Positions 6,586 through 15,089 of a stretch of DNA of 15,089 nucleotides are shown here, in pieces; positions within the stretch are counted from its first letter, which is position 1, and each line of letters starts with the position of its first letter. Source of the stretch: CAZMCH01 sp964564735. Its GTDB lineage: Bacteria > Poribacteria > DTPJ01. The DNA lies in assembly GCA_964564735.1 (NCBI GenBank), contig CAZMCH010000100.1, positions 1 through 15,089 of the forward strand, given 5' to 3'. Under the pieces are notes generated by a model, which was not told where the DNA came from, made no database searches, and worked only from the letters and a program-made list of their open reading frames with translations. Both the position numbers and the translations under genes were made by a program.

Positions 6586-9500
6586 TATAATCTCTTTAAC
6601 CTCGACATCTTCGTCCACAGTGAATCTTATAGGCTCAAAGTCGGGAGGACTCAAATATGCAAAATTTTTGCTTGTATCAACAGCTTGAATCTGAATTGCA
6701 TAATCACCGTTCATAAGTTGCGGATAATAGATTATATCAGCATTTTTAAGGTCATTAGAAATACTGATTGAGTATTCATTTTTTTCCAAAGGTATTAACT
6801 CTTTGCCAAAATTCGCAATTGAAACTATGATTGCAGATACTTCTAGGGCATAATCATCGCTTATATTAATATTAAACATGGGCGATTTTTGAAATACATC
6901 ACCGTTGGTTAATTCTTTGCCATTGGCTATAACTTTTATAACAGGTGACTTTAAATCGGGCTTTTCCTCTACAAGAAACATGAATTCCAAATACTCACCA
7001 TTTCCGCTTTTTGAGATATTACCAGCGAAATCCTTAACAGATATACGGTATCTATACTTCCCAACATTCAATATTGGCGAATAAAATACGGGAATATTAT
7101 CTAATTGGCTTCTGTCCGAAAGGATATAATCACTTCTTGGAACTTGATGGAATTCTCTATCATTAACGCTAACAGAAAAATTAAAACTGCTCATATCAAT
7201 ACCATTAACATCAGATAACATAAGCGACATTGATGGTCTAGGGGGTATAACAGCCCCGCTTTTAGGAATTTGCCCATTTACCCATAACTCAACATTTGGA
7301 CGTATTATATCGTTACTGTGCATAAGCGATATTGTTCCTATCTGTTTTATATTTGCCTTTACTTTACCAACAAAAAGTGTTTGAAAAACTAGCTTATCTG
7401 CAAATTCAAAGGGATATTTTCCCTCGCTTATTTCAATATTAAGACCTATACTTGGAATATAAAGCTCTTTTCCTATTGTGCCAACAAAAACCTCGCCAAA
7501 ATCATCTAAAATAGGACTACCATATTGTGTATGTATCTCAAAATTCTTTGAATCGAGAAAGAAGATAATCCATTGCCCTGTTACTTTATTTATATATGAT
7601 TGATCTTCCTTGATTATAGTTACATGCACAGTTCCATCACCATTATTAAAGGCTTTCATGCCTAATACCTTGATTGAGCCGTCCAATTCACGGTAAGTAT
7701 TAAACTTAAAAACATCTCCATAGCTATAATCTTTTTCGCCTTTAAACATTGTTACCTGCAATCCAACATCTGTATTTGAATATGGGACATTGACCTCTCC
7801 ATATCTGCTTAGGCTTTCATAATTTTTCTGACCTTCACGGCGTAGATAGATTTTATATCTTTCAGAATCAACAAATAATATCGCCCAATTGGCTATTGGC
7901 GCAGAAATCTCATCTATCTTTATAGTGCCATTTTCAAATGTAGCTGATGAAACATTTTCCGCTACTGGAAGTGTTACATAATATTCCCTAGCAAATTCAG
8001 TATTATTATCAGCCATAACTAATTCTGATGGGATATATTTCCAGACCTTCAATTCTTCTTGCCATAGATACACTCCCAATTTTTTGGCTTCTTCTTGAAC
8101 GGCTATATCAACCCATTGTTTTTCTGTATATGTGAGTTGTCCTTCTGTTTTTCCTCCTAGTCCTTTGGCTTTTTTAGCGATCTCACGAAGATGAGATACA
8201 TCGAACTTTAATTCAATTGATGCATCCTTATTCAATGTCTTTATTCCTGAACTAACCTGTATCCTAAAAGCATTTCCATCTATTTTATTGGCTGGCATAG
8301 GGGCATGAGTTATATCAACTTGCTTCCATTCAGAAATCGGAGCTATAAGGCGTGTTATAGACATTATGGTCTCATCAATAGCATTTGGCGGAATAATTAA
8401 ATCTAATGTATCATCAAGGCTTTGTGCATAAGTATCAGAATCGTTTCTTCCAACAAGAAATTCATTAATCTGGAAAAGTTTGGAGCCTATATTATCGAAT
8501 TCGTCTGCGTCCTCTACTCTATCCACTAATGCAATTCCATGATTAAAGCTGATTCTGGGATTTATCCAGACGAATATCTGATGAAAACCGGGATAAAGTG
8601 GCTCTGAAAGCTTAATAGTAGCAACAGCCCTTTGAATAGGTTGGTCTTCACTTGGTTCTTGTTTCTCCCAATGTTCATATTTGATTACTGTTCCTCCAAG
8701 AAGTAAAGCATCTAAATCTACCGTCTGATCATTATTTCTATCGGGATTACCTTCAAAAAAATACACACTAACAGGATTTTTTAGCTCTTTGCTTCCACTA
8801 TTTTCAACAGAAACAGATAAAGTCCATGCTCCATGATCCTTAGAATAGGAATATGAAATGTTTGGAGGCATATATATAGCTGGTCTTGGTATAGTGAGAT
8901 TTACACCTATTGGAACTTTTACACTTACATATTCAGACATTATTTCATTCGCTTCTGTATCTATGACTTTGATTCTATAATCTATCTTTGTTCCGGGTTT
9001 GGATAAAGGGATAGGGTCTTTTAAAACAAACCAAACCCCATTCACTTTTGGAGCATTTTCTGGGGCTGGTCCGGGTTGTAAAGGGGTAATACGTTCTAGC
9101 CATGTTTCTGTATTGCGCCAAATACAATTTATCGATTTTATTCCTGCCAAACCAAGATCATCTGAAACCGCAACATATATTTGAAGATAATCATCATTTA
9201 TGATTTTGCTTATATTTTGCTCGATAACTGGCTCAGATATGCTAAACCTTATTCCACCTACTGCCGATGCTATATCATTGTTAGCAAAAAATCTTAAACG
9301 TGCTTTTCCGGGCTTAATATTTTTTGGTATTGCCAAAGATATATTTTGAAATACACCTTTTGCTACTTGGGTATTTTCTATTTGAACAGGTAGATCGTTG
9401 CTGTCATCGTCATCAAAATTATTAGGATATGTGATTGACATTCTCATCTGTCCAGAAAAATTTGTGTCTGTTAGCCAATTTGTGTTTCCAGTTGCGGAAT

Positions 9501-12500
9501 CGAGTTTTTGCCTTTTAATATAGCCAGCGTTCAAGTCAAGATTACCAGCCATACTGACAGATGATTTACCAAGTTCACATTCGATCTTTAATTCGGGCAT
9601 TGCTATTCTTAATGCTGGATCACCAAAGATAGTATATTGTTCAACGGTTGCTGTCCATGCAGAAATATCAAGTTTTATAAAATCTATCTTTGCCAAATTC
9701 ATAATTTTGCCCAGAATAGGCGGATTTGTATTAAATAATCTTGGATATAATTTTTGATCAAAGACAGCATTACCTTGACCATAGGTTAGCCGTGTTGCAC
9801 TGAAACATGCAACCGACCCTGATTTTGCCTGCATTAAAAACTGATCTATAAGTGTCTTTTTTCCCCCCTGTGGATTATCAAAATATCCATTTTCGCATGT
9901 TGTTGTTATTACTACTGGATAAACTGAGTTCCTTAGCTTTTTTATACTAGACATATTAAATATATTTTCATGCGCCCAATATTCTGAACCACCATGCCCC
10001 GAATATTCAAGTAACAATACCCCAGAATTTATGCCCTTAACTATTTTGTCTTCTGCCAAATATGGTTGCTTTATTTTGCGAAGATAAACATCTAGGACTT
10101 CGTAACCTACTGGTATATAATCTTCTGCTAGGATTCTTCTGCTATCTTCAAAAACCTCATCACCACTTTTACTTGATTCATCATCTGCAACGAGCATAAT
10201 TCTTGATTGCCATTGACCATATTTTATATTGGTTTCATATTCTATTGTCTTATCGATTACATTATTTATATCTTCTACTTCATTAACGGGCATTCTACCA
10301 AGAAGCATATCAGGTATTACATCATCACCACTTACACAAACAAATCTATCATCCATAGCAGTTTCGCCATAGGGATTGCTTGGTCCGTGATAGGTCGGAA
10401 CATATATCAAGGGATAAATTGGATATTTCTTGTAATATTCATCATATACATACTTATAATCCCAATGCGCATCACCAACTAGCAAAACATAGGTTGGCAT
10501 TTTTGCCCAATTAAAATAGGCATACCTAAGAAAACGTTTAATTGACTTTGGATCGAAGATGCCATAGCTAAACTCATCATATATATCATCCACATCAACA
10601 ATAATAACATTAAGTCCTTGTCTTCTTCTAAATTCCGCAAGGCGTTCTATGCTACTATAAAATTTATTATGTGTTATTATTATATAATCAATATTATTGG
10701 CAGGATCATGTAAGGTTGATGGACTGTCTTTAATTACAGATTTTGGGCGCATTATGGTTGATGATGCCACAACAACATATCTGGTCGGTTGTGTTACATT
10801 ATCCTCAAAAGATGCAGTATAGGTATTTCCTTCTTTTACAACCTTTGGATTGATTATCTTTGCAATTGCCTTTGATGCGTCAATTTGAAATACCTCAATT
10901 TCTGGATTTGTAAAATTCCTTACTGTAAAAACTGAATTCATTGATACAGAAGGTAAAGTTTCTGTTGAAAATTCTATAGAATTATTAGTTGCCAAAAATT
11001 CACGCCAATAATCAACCTCAACCCAATTTAAATATGAATCCCATTTAGGGTCTGTATCATCACGGGTATCATTTTTATCATGGCATTCTATTACAAGCCA
11101 GTTTGTTTTATGAATCCTATCCTGCCTTATTGTTGTTTCGCTTATATATTCATTAGGTCCTTCCCATTGTGCTGTATTCAAAAGCTCATTGTTAAGATAT
11201 ATTTTCATTATGTGAGTTGATGCACCTTTGGCATAGGTTATGCCTTGAAAACAGACTCGCAAAGTAAATGGCGAAATTGTGTTAGGCGCTCTATAGGGAA
11301 GTTCAATTGCAATAGGCTCTGTTTTGTTATTTTTTGGATCCTGACCACGAAAAGGCTTCCAAAAGAAATGATCTGCAGTCTCAGAATTAACTTTCTTCAA
11401 AGGATCATAGTCTCTATCATATTCAAGCCTTTCTGTCGTTTTATATGCAGTTAGCTTTCTTGTGTCTGGAGTTACAGGATTACCATCTTTAACAGCCATC
11501 ATCCACGATTTTGCATTGGGATTCTCTTTTGTTGCCCAACTTAACCAATAAACATTGTCATTGGTATAAATACTATTCATTTTTGTTCCATAAAACTCTA
11601 TATAATCTGTCTCATCAAATTTGCCATCCTGATAGCCTTCAACATATATGGGAACATCATTTCCACCTGTTTTCAATTCTATTTTTCTGGGATCAATAGT
11701 CGATGGGTCTATGCCATAGCTTTTAAGATAATAATAATCAAGACGATATATACCATTTTTATTTATAATGATCTTATAAGATAATCCCTGCGTTCCTGAT
11801 GGTTGTTGTAATGCAGTAGGGGCAAGTTTTGTATTTTTTGCATTTATTCGCCATTTCTTTGCTTGTTCATAGTTTAGCAAGGCATCTTTGTATATATCTT
11901 CGTAAATTTCATCATTGTATCTGGTAGGATAGGAATGGTTAATTGAATCGCTAAAATCGACTCTGATCCGAAGCTTTTTATATATCTTCAATTGGTTTGT
12001 TAGCTTATTATATTGAATAGGATATATCTCCAAACGTGCAATTCTTTGCTGTCTCATATATCCAATAGGAGTGATTTTTGCAATACTTTCTGGATAGAAA
12101 TCATTTTTTTGTGAAGGTCTGTAGTCCTGATTATTGTTTTCATTACTGATCAGTGGAAGTTTGTAGCCATTTAAAAGATTATAGCTGTTTGATAATATTG
12201 AAACTGTTGGTGAAGAATTTTCAGGAATGCCAAGTATAGTCGCATAGAAGGGAACTTTATAGCTGTTATATTCATAGGTGAATGTGCAGTTTTCAAAAGA
12301 AATTTCCACAAAAGATTCGCCGTCAATTATCTTTTGCTCAGATTTTAATTCGGGCATGTCAAATTGAATGACAATGCTATTTGAGGACGTTTCGATAATT
12401 TGCACTTCTGCATATAAATTGTGGGAAAATAAGAGAAAATAAAGAAAAAAAAATGGAAGGATAAATAAAAGAAATAATCTTACATAAAAATAATGAATAA

Positions 12501-12537
12501 GATATCTAACCCCAGAAGCCTTTATAGACTTATCCAA
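6313..12537 (-). CDS. Giant secreted C25 (gingipain/PorU-like) cysteine peptidase with C-terminal sorting domain
   Basis: A 2074-residue exported protein. The signal peptide has a very hydrophobic core (about 20-37) and likely cleavage after LYA (residue 43). An N-terminal pro-region of the type seen before C25 domains includes YKIIINKNGIYRLDYYYL and DYIEFYG (about 250-340). A beta-rich region follows. The C25 domain spans about 613-975, with the catalytic pair His848 (in YSGHGGSEYW) and Cys881 (in ITTTCENG), both intact and matching the PorU pattern. After it come a CARDB-like domain (about 1220-1370, with an Asp/Asn loop at 1266-1276), a region starting LIIPPNAI, two tandem WxIxFxDS modules (about 1545-1720), two Ig-like modules (about 1745-1980) and a FlgD-Ig-like/type IX sorting domain (1985-2074). 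Known PorU proteins are roughly half this length. The start is TTG with AAGGA 8 nt upstream; no other start precedes the signal peptide. It is probably cotranscribed with rqcP and lon. It could be a sortase, a surface protease or an adhesin-protease. Confidence 0.85.
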   Translation of the reverse strand: MDKSIKASGVRYLIHYFYVRLFLLFILPFFFLYFLLFSHNLYAEVQIIETSSNSIVIQFDMPELKSEQKIIDGESFVEISFENCTFTYEYNSYKVPFYATILGIPENSSPTVSILSNSYNLLNGYKLPLISNENNNQDYRPSQKNDFYPESIAKITPIGYMRQQRIARLEIYPIQYNKLTNQLKIYKKLRIRVDFSDSINHSYPTRYNDEIYEDIYKDALLNYEQAKKWRINAKNTKLAPTALQQPSGTQGLSYKIIINKNGIYRLDYYYLKSYGIDPSTIDPRKIELKTGGNDVPIYVEGYQDGKFDETDYIEFYGTKMNSIYTNDNVYWLSWATKENPNAKSWMMAVKDGNPVTPDTRKLTAYKTTERLEYDRDYDPLKKVNSETADHFFWKPFRGQDPKNNKTEPIAIELPYRAPNTISPFTLRVCFQGITYAKGASTHIMKIYLNNELLNTAQWEGPNEYISETTIRQDRIHKTNWLVIECHDKNDTRDDTDPKWDSYLNWVEVDYWREFLATNNSIEFSTETLPSVSMNSVFTVRNFTNPEIEVFQIDASKAIAKIINPKVVKEGNTYTASFEDNVTQPTRYVVVASSTIMRPKSVIKDSPSTLHDPANNIDYIIITHNKFYSSIERLAEFRRRQGLNVIIVDVDDIYDEFSYGIFDPKSIKRFLRYAYFNWAKMPTYVLLVGDAHWDYKYVYDEYYKKYPIYPLIYVPTYHGPSNPYGETAMDDRFVCVSGDDVIPDMLLGRMPVNEVEDINNVIDKTIEYETNIKYGQWQSRIMLVADDESSKSGDEVFEDSRRILAEDYIPVGYEVLDVYLRKIKQPYLAEDKIVKGINSGVLLLEYSGHGGSEYWAHENIFNMSSIKKLRNSVYPVVITTTCENGYFDNPQGGKKTLIDQFLMQAKSGSVACFSATRLTYGQGNAVFDQKLYPRLFNTNPPILGKIMNLAKIDFIKLDISAWTATVEQYTIFGDPALRIAMPELKIECELGKSSVSMAGNLDLNAGYIKRQKLDSATGNTNWLTDTNFSGQMRMSITYPNNFDDDDSNDLPVQIENTQVAKGVFQNISLAIPKNIKPGKARLRFFANNDIASAVGGIRFSISEPVIEQNISKIINDDYLQIYVAVSDDLGLAGIKSINCIWRNTETWLERITPLQPGPAPENAPKVNGVWFVLKDPIPLSKPGTKIDYRIKVIDTEANEIMSEYVSVKVPIGVNLTIPRPAIYMPPNISYSYSKDHGAWTLSVSVENSGSKELKNPVSVYFFEGNPDRNNDQTVDLDALLLGGTVIKYEHWEKQEPSEDQPIQRAVATIKLSEPLYPGFHQIFVWINPRISFNHGIALVDRVEDADEFDNIGSKLFQINEFLVGRNDSDTYAQSLDDTLDLIIPPNAIDETIMSITRLIAPISEWKQVDITHAPMPANKIDGNAFRIQVSSGIKTLNKDASIELKFDVSHLREIAKKAKGLGGKTEGQLTYTEKQWVDIAVQEEAKKLGVYLWQEELKVWKYIPSELVMADNNTEFAREYYVTLPVAENVSSATFENGTIKIDEISAPIANWAILFVDSERYKIYLRREGQKNYESLSRYGEVNVPYSNTDVGLQVTMFKGEKDYSYGDVFKFNTYRELDGSIKVLGMKAFNNGDGTVHVTIIKEDQSYINKVTGQWIIFFLDSKNFEIHTQYGSPILDDFGEVFVGTIGKELYIPSIGLNIEISEGKYPFEFADKLVFQTLFVGKVKANIKQIGTISLMHSNDIIRPNVELWVNGQIPKSGAVIPPRPSMSLMLSDVNGIDMSSFNFSVSVNDREFHQVPRSDYILSDRSQLDNIPVFYSPILNVGKYRYRISVKDFAGNISKSGNGEYLEFMFLVEEKPDLKSPVIKVIANGKELTNGDVFQKSPMFNINISDDYALEVSAIIVSIANFGKELIPLEKNEYSISISNDLKNADIIYYPQLMNGDYAIQIQAVDTSKNFAYLSPPDFEPIRFTVDEDVEVKEIINAPNPFSDRTFFSYYLTQPANKAIVKIYTIKGRLIRTLEQDSPSWKYNEIYWDGRDEDDSKVASGVYLYKFTVKTERKKIDKIGKLAVIR
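6598..7305 (-). repeat. Tandem pair of Ig-like modules in the C25 protein
   Basis: Two diverged copies of about 118 residues lie head to tail: residues about 1745-1862 (from PNVELWVNGQ) and about 1863-1980 (from PVIKVIANGK). They share the NG turn, a Ser-Asp pair (LSDVNG / ISDDYA), a central YxxxxSxxxxLxN stretch, YSPILNVGKYRYRISVKD versus YYPQLMNGDYAIQIQAVD, and a DxxxN end. They resemble bacterial Ig-like stalk domains and separate the upstream modules from the sorting domain. Confidence 0.65.
7378..7905 (-). repeat. Tandem pair of WxIxFxDS modules in the C25 protein
   Basis: Two diverged copies lie 105 residues (315 bp) apart. Copy one has Trp1551 (WAILFVDSERYKIY), then YGEV, then VGLQVTMFKGEKDYSYGDVFKFNT. 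Copy two has Trp1656 (WIIFFLDSKNFEIH), then FGEV, then IGLNIEISEGKYPFEFADKLVFQT. The order and spacing of these landmarks match, indicating a duplicated all-beta module of about 70-80 residues. I cannot assign a family name. Carbohydrate or surface binding is only a guess. Confidence 0.65.
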
Positions 12538-12539
12538 TT

Positions 12540-12554
12540 GAGAAATCCTTTCTC
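12540..12554 (-). promoter_or_regulatory. Small hairpin enclosing the ribosome binding site of the C25 gene
   Basis: On the minus strand, GAGAAA and TTTCTC form a perfect 6-bp inverted repeat around a GGA loop. The Shine-Dalgarno-like AAGGA (12546-12550) overlaps the 5' arm and loop, 8 nt before the TTG start. The hairpin could partly hide the site and lower or condition translation. The stem is short and two-thirds A/U, so its stability in the cell is doubtful. Confidence 0.35.
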
Positions 12555-12578
12555 TTGCGTTGATGGTTGTTTATAGTT

Positions 12579-12839
12579 TCAGTTTACATTCTCTTCTGAT
12601 ATTATTTCGTAAAGGGAGGAACCTTCCGAAGCACTGACATTGCGGGTAGGAACAGCTAATACCCTAAACGTCAATATTTTTGATCTGAGATTGAGACGAA
12701 TTACATCGCCTTCATGAATATCTTTTCCTGCTTTGGCAGGAATATTGTTGACAGTAACACGATCATCGTCGCAAACAGCTTTTGCGACTGTTCTGCGCTT
12801 TATAATTCTACTAGCTTTTAGAAATTGATCGAGGCGCAT
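12579..12839 (-). CDS. rqcP: RqcP/YabO-like S4-domain RNA-binding protein
   Basis: A small cytoplasmic protein of 86 residues. Residues 1-60 form an S4 RNA-binding domain: MRLDQFLKASRIIKRRTVAKAV, then the beta part DRVTVNNIPAKAGKDIHEGDVIRL. Length and opening sequence match RqcP (YabO) of Bacillus subtilis. RqcP binds obstructed 50S subunits and helps RqcH add alanine tails to stalled chains, marking them for degradation. The related Hsp15 (HslR) of Escherichia coli recycles 50S subunits carrying peptidyl-tRNA, and this protein could act in that way instead. It starts 4 nt after the lon stop (TGATAAGATG) with no clear Shine-Dalgarno sequence, so translation probably depends on ribosomes finishing lon. 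Its link with Lon fits a protein quality-control unit. The C25 gene follows after 41 nt with no terminator seen. Confidence 0.85.
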   Translation of the reverse strand: MRLDQFLKASRIIKRRTVAKAVCDDDRVTVNNIPAKAGKDIHEGDVIRLNLRSKILTFRVLAVPTRNVSASEGSSLYEIISEENVN

Positions 12840-12846
12840 CTTATCA
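12837..12846 (-). promoter_or_regulatory. lon-rqcP stop-restart junction
   Basis: The sequence TGATAAGATG joins the lon stop (TGA, 12844-12846) to the rqcP start (ATG, 12837-12839) with 4 nt between. There is no convincing Shine-Dalgarno sequence upstream. This is the pattern expected for termination-reinitiation coupling, which would hold RqcP output to Lon output. Confidence 0.55.
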
Positions 12847-15089
12847 TTGCTTTAATGCTATTTCTAATACTTTATCCATATTGTCAACAAGATGAAAAGA
12901 TAGTTTTTTTCTTATTTCTGGTGGAATTTCACTGAGGTCTTTTTCGTTATCTCTAGGAATAATAATATCTCTAATATCAACTCGGAGTGCAGCAAGGACT
13001 TTTTCTTTTAGACCACCAATAGGAAGCACTCTCCCGCGCAAAGTGATTTCACCAGTCATTGCTATATCTTTTCTTACGGGTTTTTGTGTTAATGCTGAAA
13101 CCATAGCGGTCGCAACAGTAATACCAGCAGAAGGACCATCTTTTGGAACAGCGCCTTCTGGTATATGAACATGAATATCATGTTTTGAATAAAAATCATT
13201 CGGAACATTTATTGTAGGCTCTTTGGTTTTTGACCTTATATAACTTAATGCTGCTTTTGCTGATTCCTGCATTATATCACCAAGTTTTCCTGTCAAAACA
13301 AGACTTCCATTACCATCCATAGTAGTTACTTCAATAGAAAGAACATCCCCACCCATTTCTGTATATGCCAAACCAGTAGCAACACCAACTTGATCTTCTT
13401 CTTCAGCTTTTCCATGAGTAAATCTTGGAATACCAAGATAATCTGATATATTACGTGAGTTGACATTGATCTTTTTGTCAGTGGACTCCGACTCAAATTT
13501 TACAACTTTCTTGGCTATTTTTCGGCATACAGAGGCGATTTCCCTTTCAAGATTTCTTACACCTGCTTCTCTGGTATATTTTTGGATAATGGTTTGGATA
13601 GCGGATTTTGAAAAGGTTACAATATTAGTATTCAAGCCGTTGGCTTGTAATTGTTTTGGGACTAGAAATAATTCGGCAATCTTTTCTTTTTCGTATTCAG
13701 TATAACCCGGTAATTCAATAATCTCCATTCTATCACGAAGAGGCGGAGGAATTGCATTAAGATAATTTGCAGTCGTAATAAAAAGAACTTCCGAAAGATC
13801 AAAATCTACATCAAGATAATGATCGTTAAAAGTATGATTTTGTTCAGGATCAAGGACTTCCAACAGTGCAGCAGAAGGATCACCACGAAAATCCATGCTC
13901 ATTTTGTCAACTTCATCAAGCAAAAAAAGCGGATTTCTACTTTCTGCCTTCTTGATACCTTGTATTATTCTACCGGGCATAGAACCGATATAAGTTCGAC
14001 GATGCCCACGTATCTCTGCTTCATCACGAACACCGCCCAATGACATTCGGATAAATTTACGTCCAGTTGCCCTGGCGATTGATTTTGCTAAGGAAGTTTT
14101 ACCAACTCCCGGAGGACCAACAAAACAAAGGATAGGTCCTTTAATCTTTTGCACGAGTTTTAATACTGCAAGATATTCAAGAATTCTTTCTTTTGGTTTT
14201 TGTAAACCGTAATGATCTTCATCAAGAATCTTTTCTGCTTCTTCGATATCTATTTTAGTTTCTGTAACGATTGACCAAGGCATTGAGATTAGCCAGTCAA
14301 CATAATTTCGAATCACACTAGCTTCGGCAGACATCAGAGGCATTTGCTCTAGTCGTTCTAATTCCTTAAAAGCCTTTTCTTCTGCTTCTTTGGTCATTTT
14401 TGCGTCTTTTATCTTCTTCTTTAATTCATCGATTTCTGCAAGCCCTTGAACGTCTTTTCCGAGTTCCTTTTGAATTGCTTTTATTTTTTCGTTGAGATAA
14501 AATTCTTTTTGCTGTTTCGATACTTGTTCTTGAACTCTACCATCAATGTCTTTCTCTATGCCGAAAATCTGAATATTATATTTTATAATCTCAATAATTT
14601 TGGTAAGTCTTTCTTTGACATTAAGTATACTAAGAATTTCTTGTTGAATCTTAAAATCAAACATAGGTGGGGCTAAATACTTTCCAACAATATCAGTCAA
14701 GAAAGAAGGGTCACTTTGAGATAAGGCATCTTCGACATCTTCTAGCGTTTCAGGAGGTAGTTTTTTAGTAATATTAATGTATTCCCTCAAAGTAGATACA
14801 ACATTATTCATAAGGGCTTGAGTCTGAATATCTCTTTCGATTATTTCATTAGGAATCTCTACAACAGCCCTTGTAAAATCAGGGTCTTGAGTTATCTGCA
14901 AAACTCTAGCTCTTACTATTCCACTTATGAATACTTTAATACTGCCATCTTTTGGGTCTAATGATTGCAATACTTTTCCTATAGTCCCAATCTGATAAAG
15001 GTCATCAATATCTGGATTGTCAACAACATTTTTCATAGTTAAAAGTAATATTTCACTGTTGTTTTCTATAACATGTTTTAATGCTTTGA
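12844..15089 (-). CDS. lon: ATP-dependent protease La (LonA), 5' end beyond the window
   Basis: A cytoplasmic AAA+ serine protease that degrades damaged and regulatory proteins. The frame is open to the window edge: residues before Met at 15036 (KALKHVIENNSEILLLT) match the usual Lon N-domain, so that Met is internal and the true start lies to the right. About 747 residues are visible, with roughly 30 missing judging by family length. The order is the N-terminal substrate domain with DDLYQIGTIGKVLQ, the coiled-coil EQVSKQQKEFYLNEKIKAIQ, and the AAA+ module with Walker A GPPGVGKT (codons 14095-14118) and Walker B LFLLDEVDKM (about 13897-13926). The protease domain has catalytic Ser in KDGPSAG (codon 13129-13131) and Lys in GGLKEK (codon 13000-13002), 43 residues later as in Escherichia coli. 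No lesion is seen. It is upstream of, and probably cotranscribed with, rqcP and the C25 gene. Its promoter is outside the window. Confidence 0.97.
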   Translation of the reverse strand, partial: KALKHVIENNSEILLLTMKNVVDNPDIDDLYQIGTIGKVLQSLDPKDGSIKVFISGIVRARVLQITQDPDFTRAVVEIPNEIIERDIQTQALMNNVVSTLREYINITKKLPPETLEDVEDALSQSDPSFLTDIVGKYLAPPMFDFKIQQEILSILNVKERLTKIIEIIKYNIQIFGIEKDIDGRVQEQVSKQQKEFYLNEKIKAIQKELGKDVQGLAEIDELKKKIKDAKMTKEAEEKAFKELERLEQMPLMSAEASVIRNYVDWLISMPWSIVTETKIDIEEAEKILDEDHYGLQKPKERILEYLAVLKLVQKIKGPILCFVGPPGVGKTSLAKSIARATGRKFIRMSLGGVRDEAEIRGHRRTYIGSMPGRIIQGIKKAESRNPLFLLDEVDKMSMDFRGDPSAALLEVLDPEQNHTFNDHYLDVDFDLSEVLFITTANYLNAIPPPLRDRMEIIELPGYTEYEKEKIAELFLVPKQLQANGLNTNIVTFSKSAIQTIIQKYTREAGVRNLEREIASVCRKIAKKVVKFESESTDKKINVNSRNISDYLGIPRFTHGKAEEEDQVGVATGLAYTEMGGDVLSIEVTTMDGNGSLVLTGKLGDIMQESAKAALSYIRSKTKEPTINVPNDFYSKHDIHVHIPEGAVPKDGPSAGITVATAMVSALTQKPVRKDIAMTGEITLRGRVLPIGGLKEKVLAALRVDIRDIIIPRDNEKDLSEIPPEIRKKLSFHLVDNMDKVLEIALKQ

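Noticed and set aside
12844..15036. Lon starting at the ATG at 15036 (730 residues)
   Set aside because: The frame stays open upstream to the window edge, and the 17 extra residues fit the conserved Lon N-domain, so this Met is internal and the gene is cut by the window.
1..15089. CRISPR array, insertion sequence, phage or defence island
   Set aside because: Reading both strands showed no regularly spaced DNA repeats, transposase, integrase or known defence gene. All large frames are accounted for by housekeeping or envelope genes.

Overview
The window is AT-rich bacterial DNA with Shine-Dalgarno-led genes packed tightly on both strands. A giant secreted cysteine peptidase of the gingipain/PorU (C25) type ends in a FlgD-Ig-like, type IX-style sorting domain. 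A LolD-type ATPase implies a two-membrane envelope. Together these suggest a didermic bacterium of the FCB group, or an allied candidate phylum that uses type IX-like sorting. A closer placement is not possible from this sequence alone.

Layout. Positions 1-372 are very AT-rich, with no confident gene but a plausible promoter. A small MerR-type regulator (373-714) is followed 10 bp later by tRNA-Pro(GGG) (725-802). After a 221-bp spacer with an extended -10 promoter overlapped by a palindrome comes a three-gene plus-strand operon: hflX (1024-2343), a lolD-like ATPase (2327-3022, overlapping hflX by 17 bp) and a 1093-residue permease with two FtsX modules (3019-6300, ATGA overlap). It meets a convergent minus-strand cluster with only 12 bp between the stop codons. 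That cluster reads lon (enters from the right edge, 5' end missing) -> rqcP-like S4 protein (4 bp later) -> C25 giant peptidase (41 bp later, TTG start).

Functional reading. Three genes concern protein quality control: HflX splits stalled ribosomes, RqcP acts on obstructed 50S subunits, and Lon degrades damaged proteins. The other two units concern the envelope: the LolD/FtsX-type ABC system and the exported C25 protein. Each transcription unit mixes one theme with the other, which may be chance or a shared stress response. No CRISPR array, insertion sequence, phage gene or obvious horizontally acquired block was seen. The most unusual item is the 2074-residue C25 protein, which has an intact His/Cys pair, roughly 1000 residues of extra beta-rich modules (two of them tandem duplications) and a C-terminal sorting domain.
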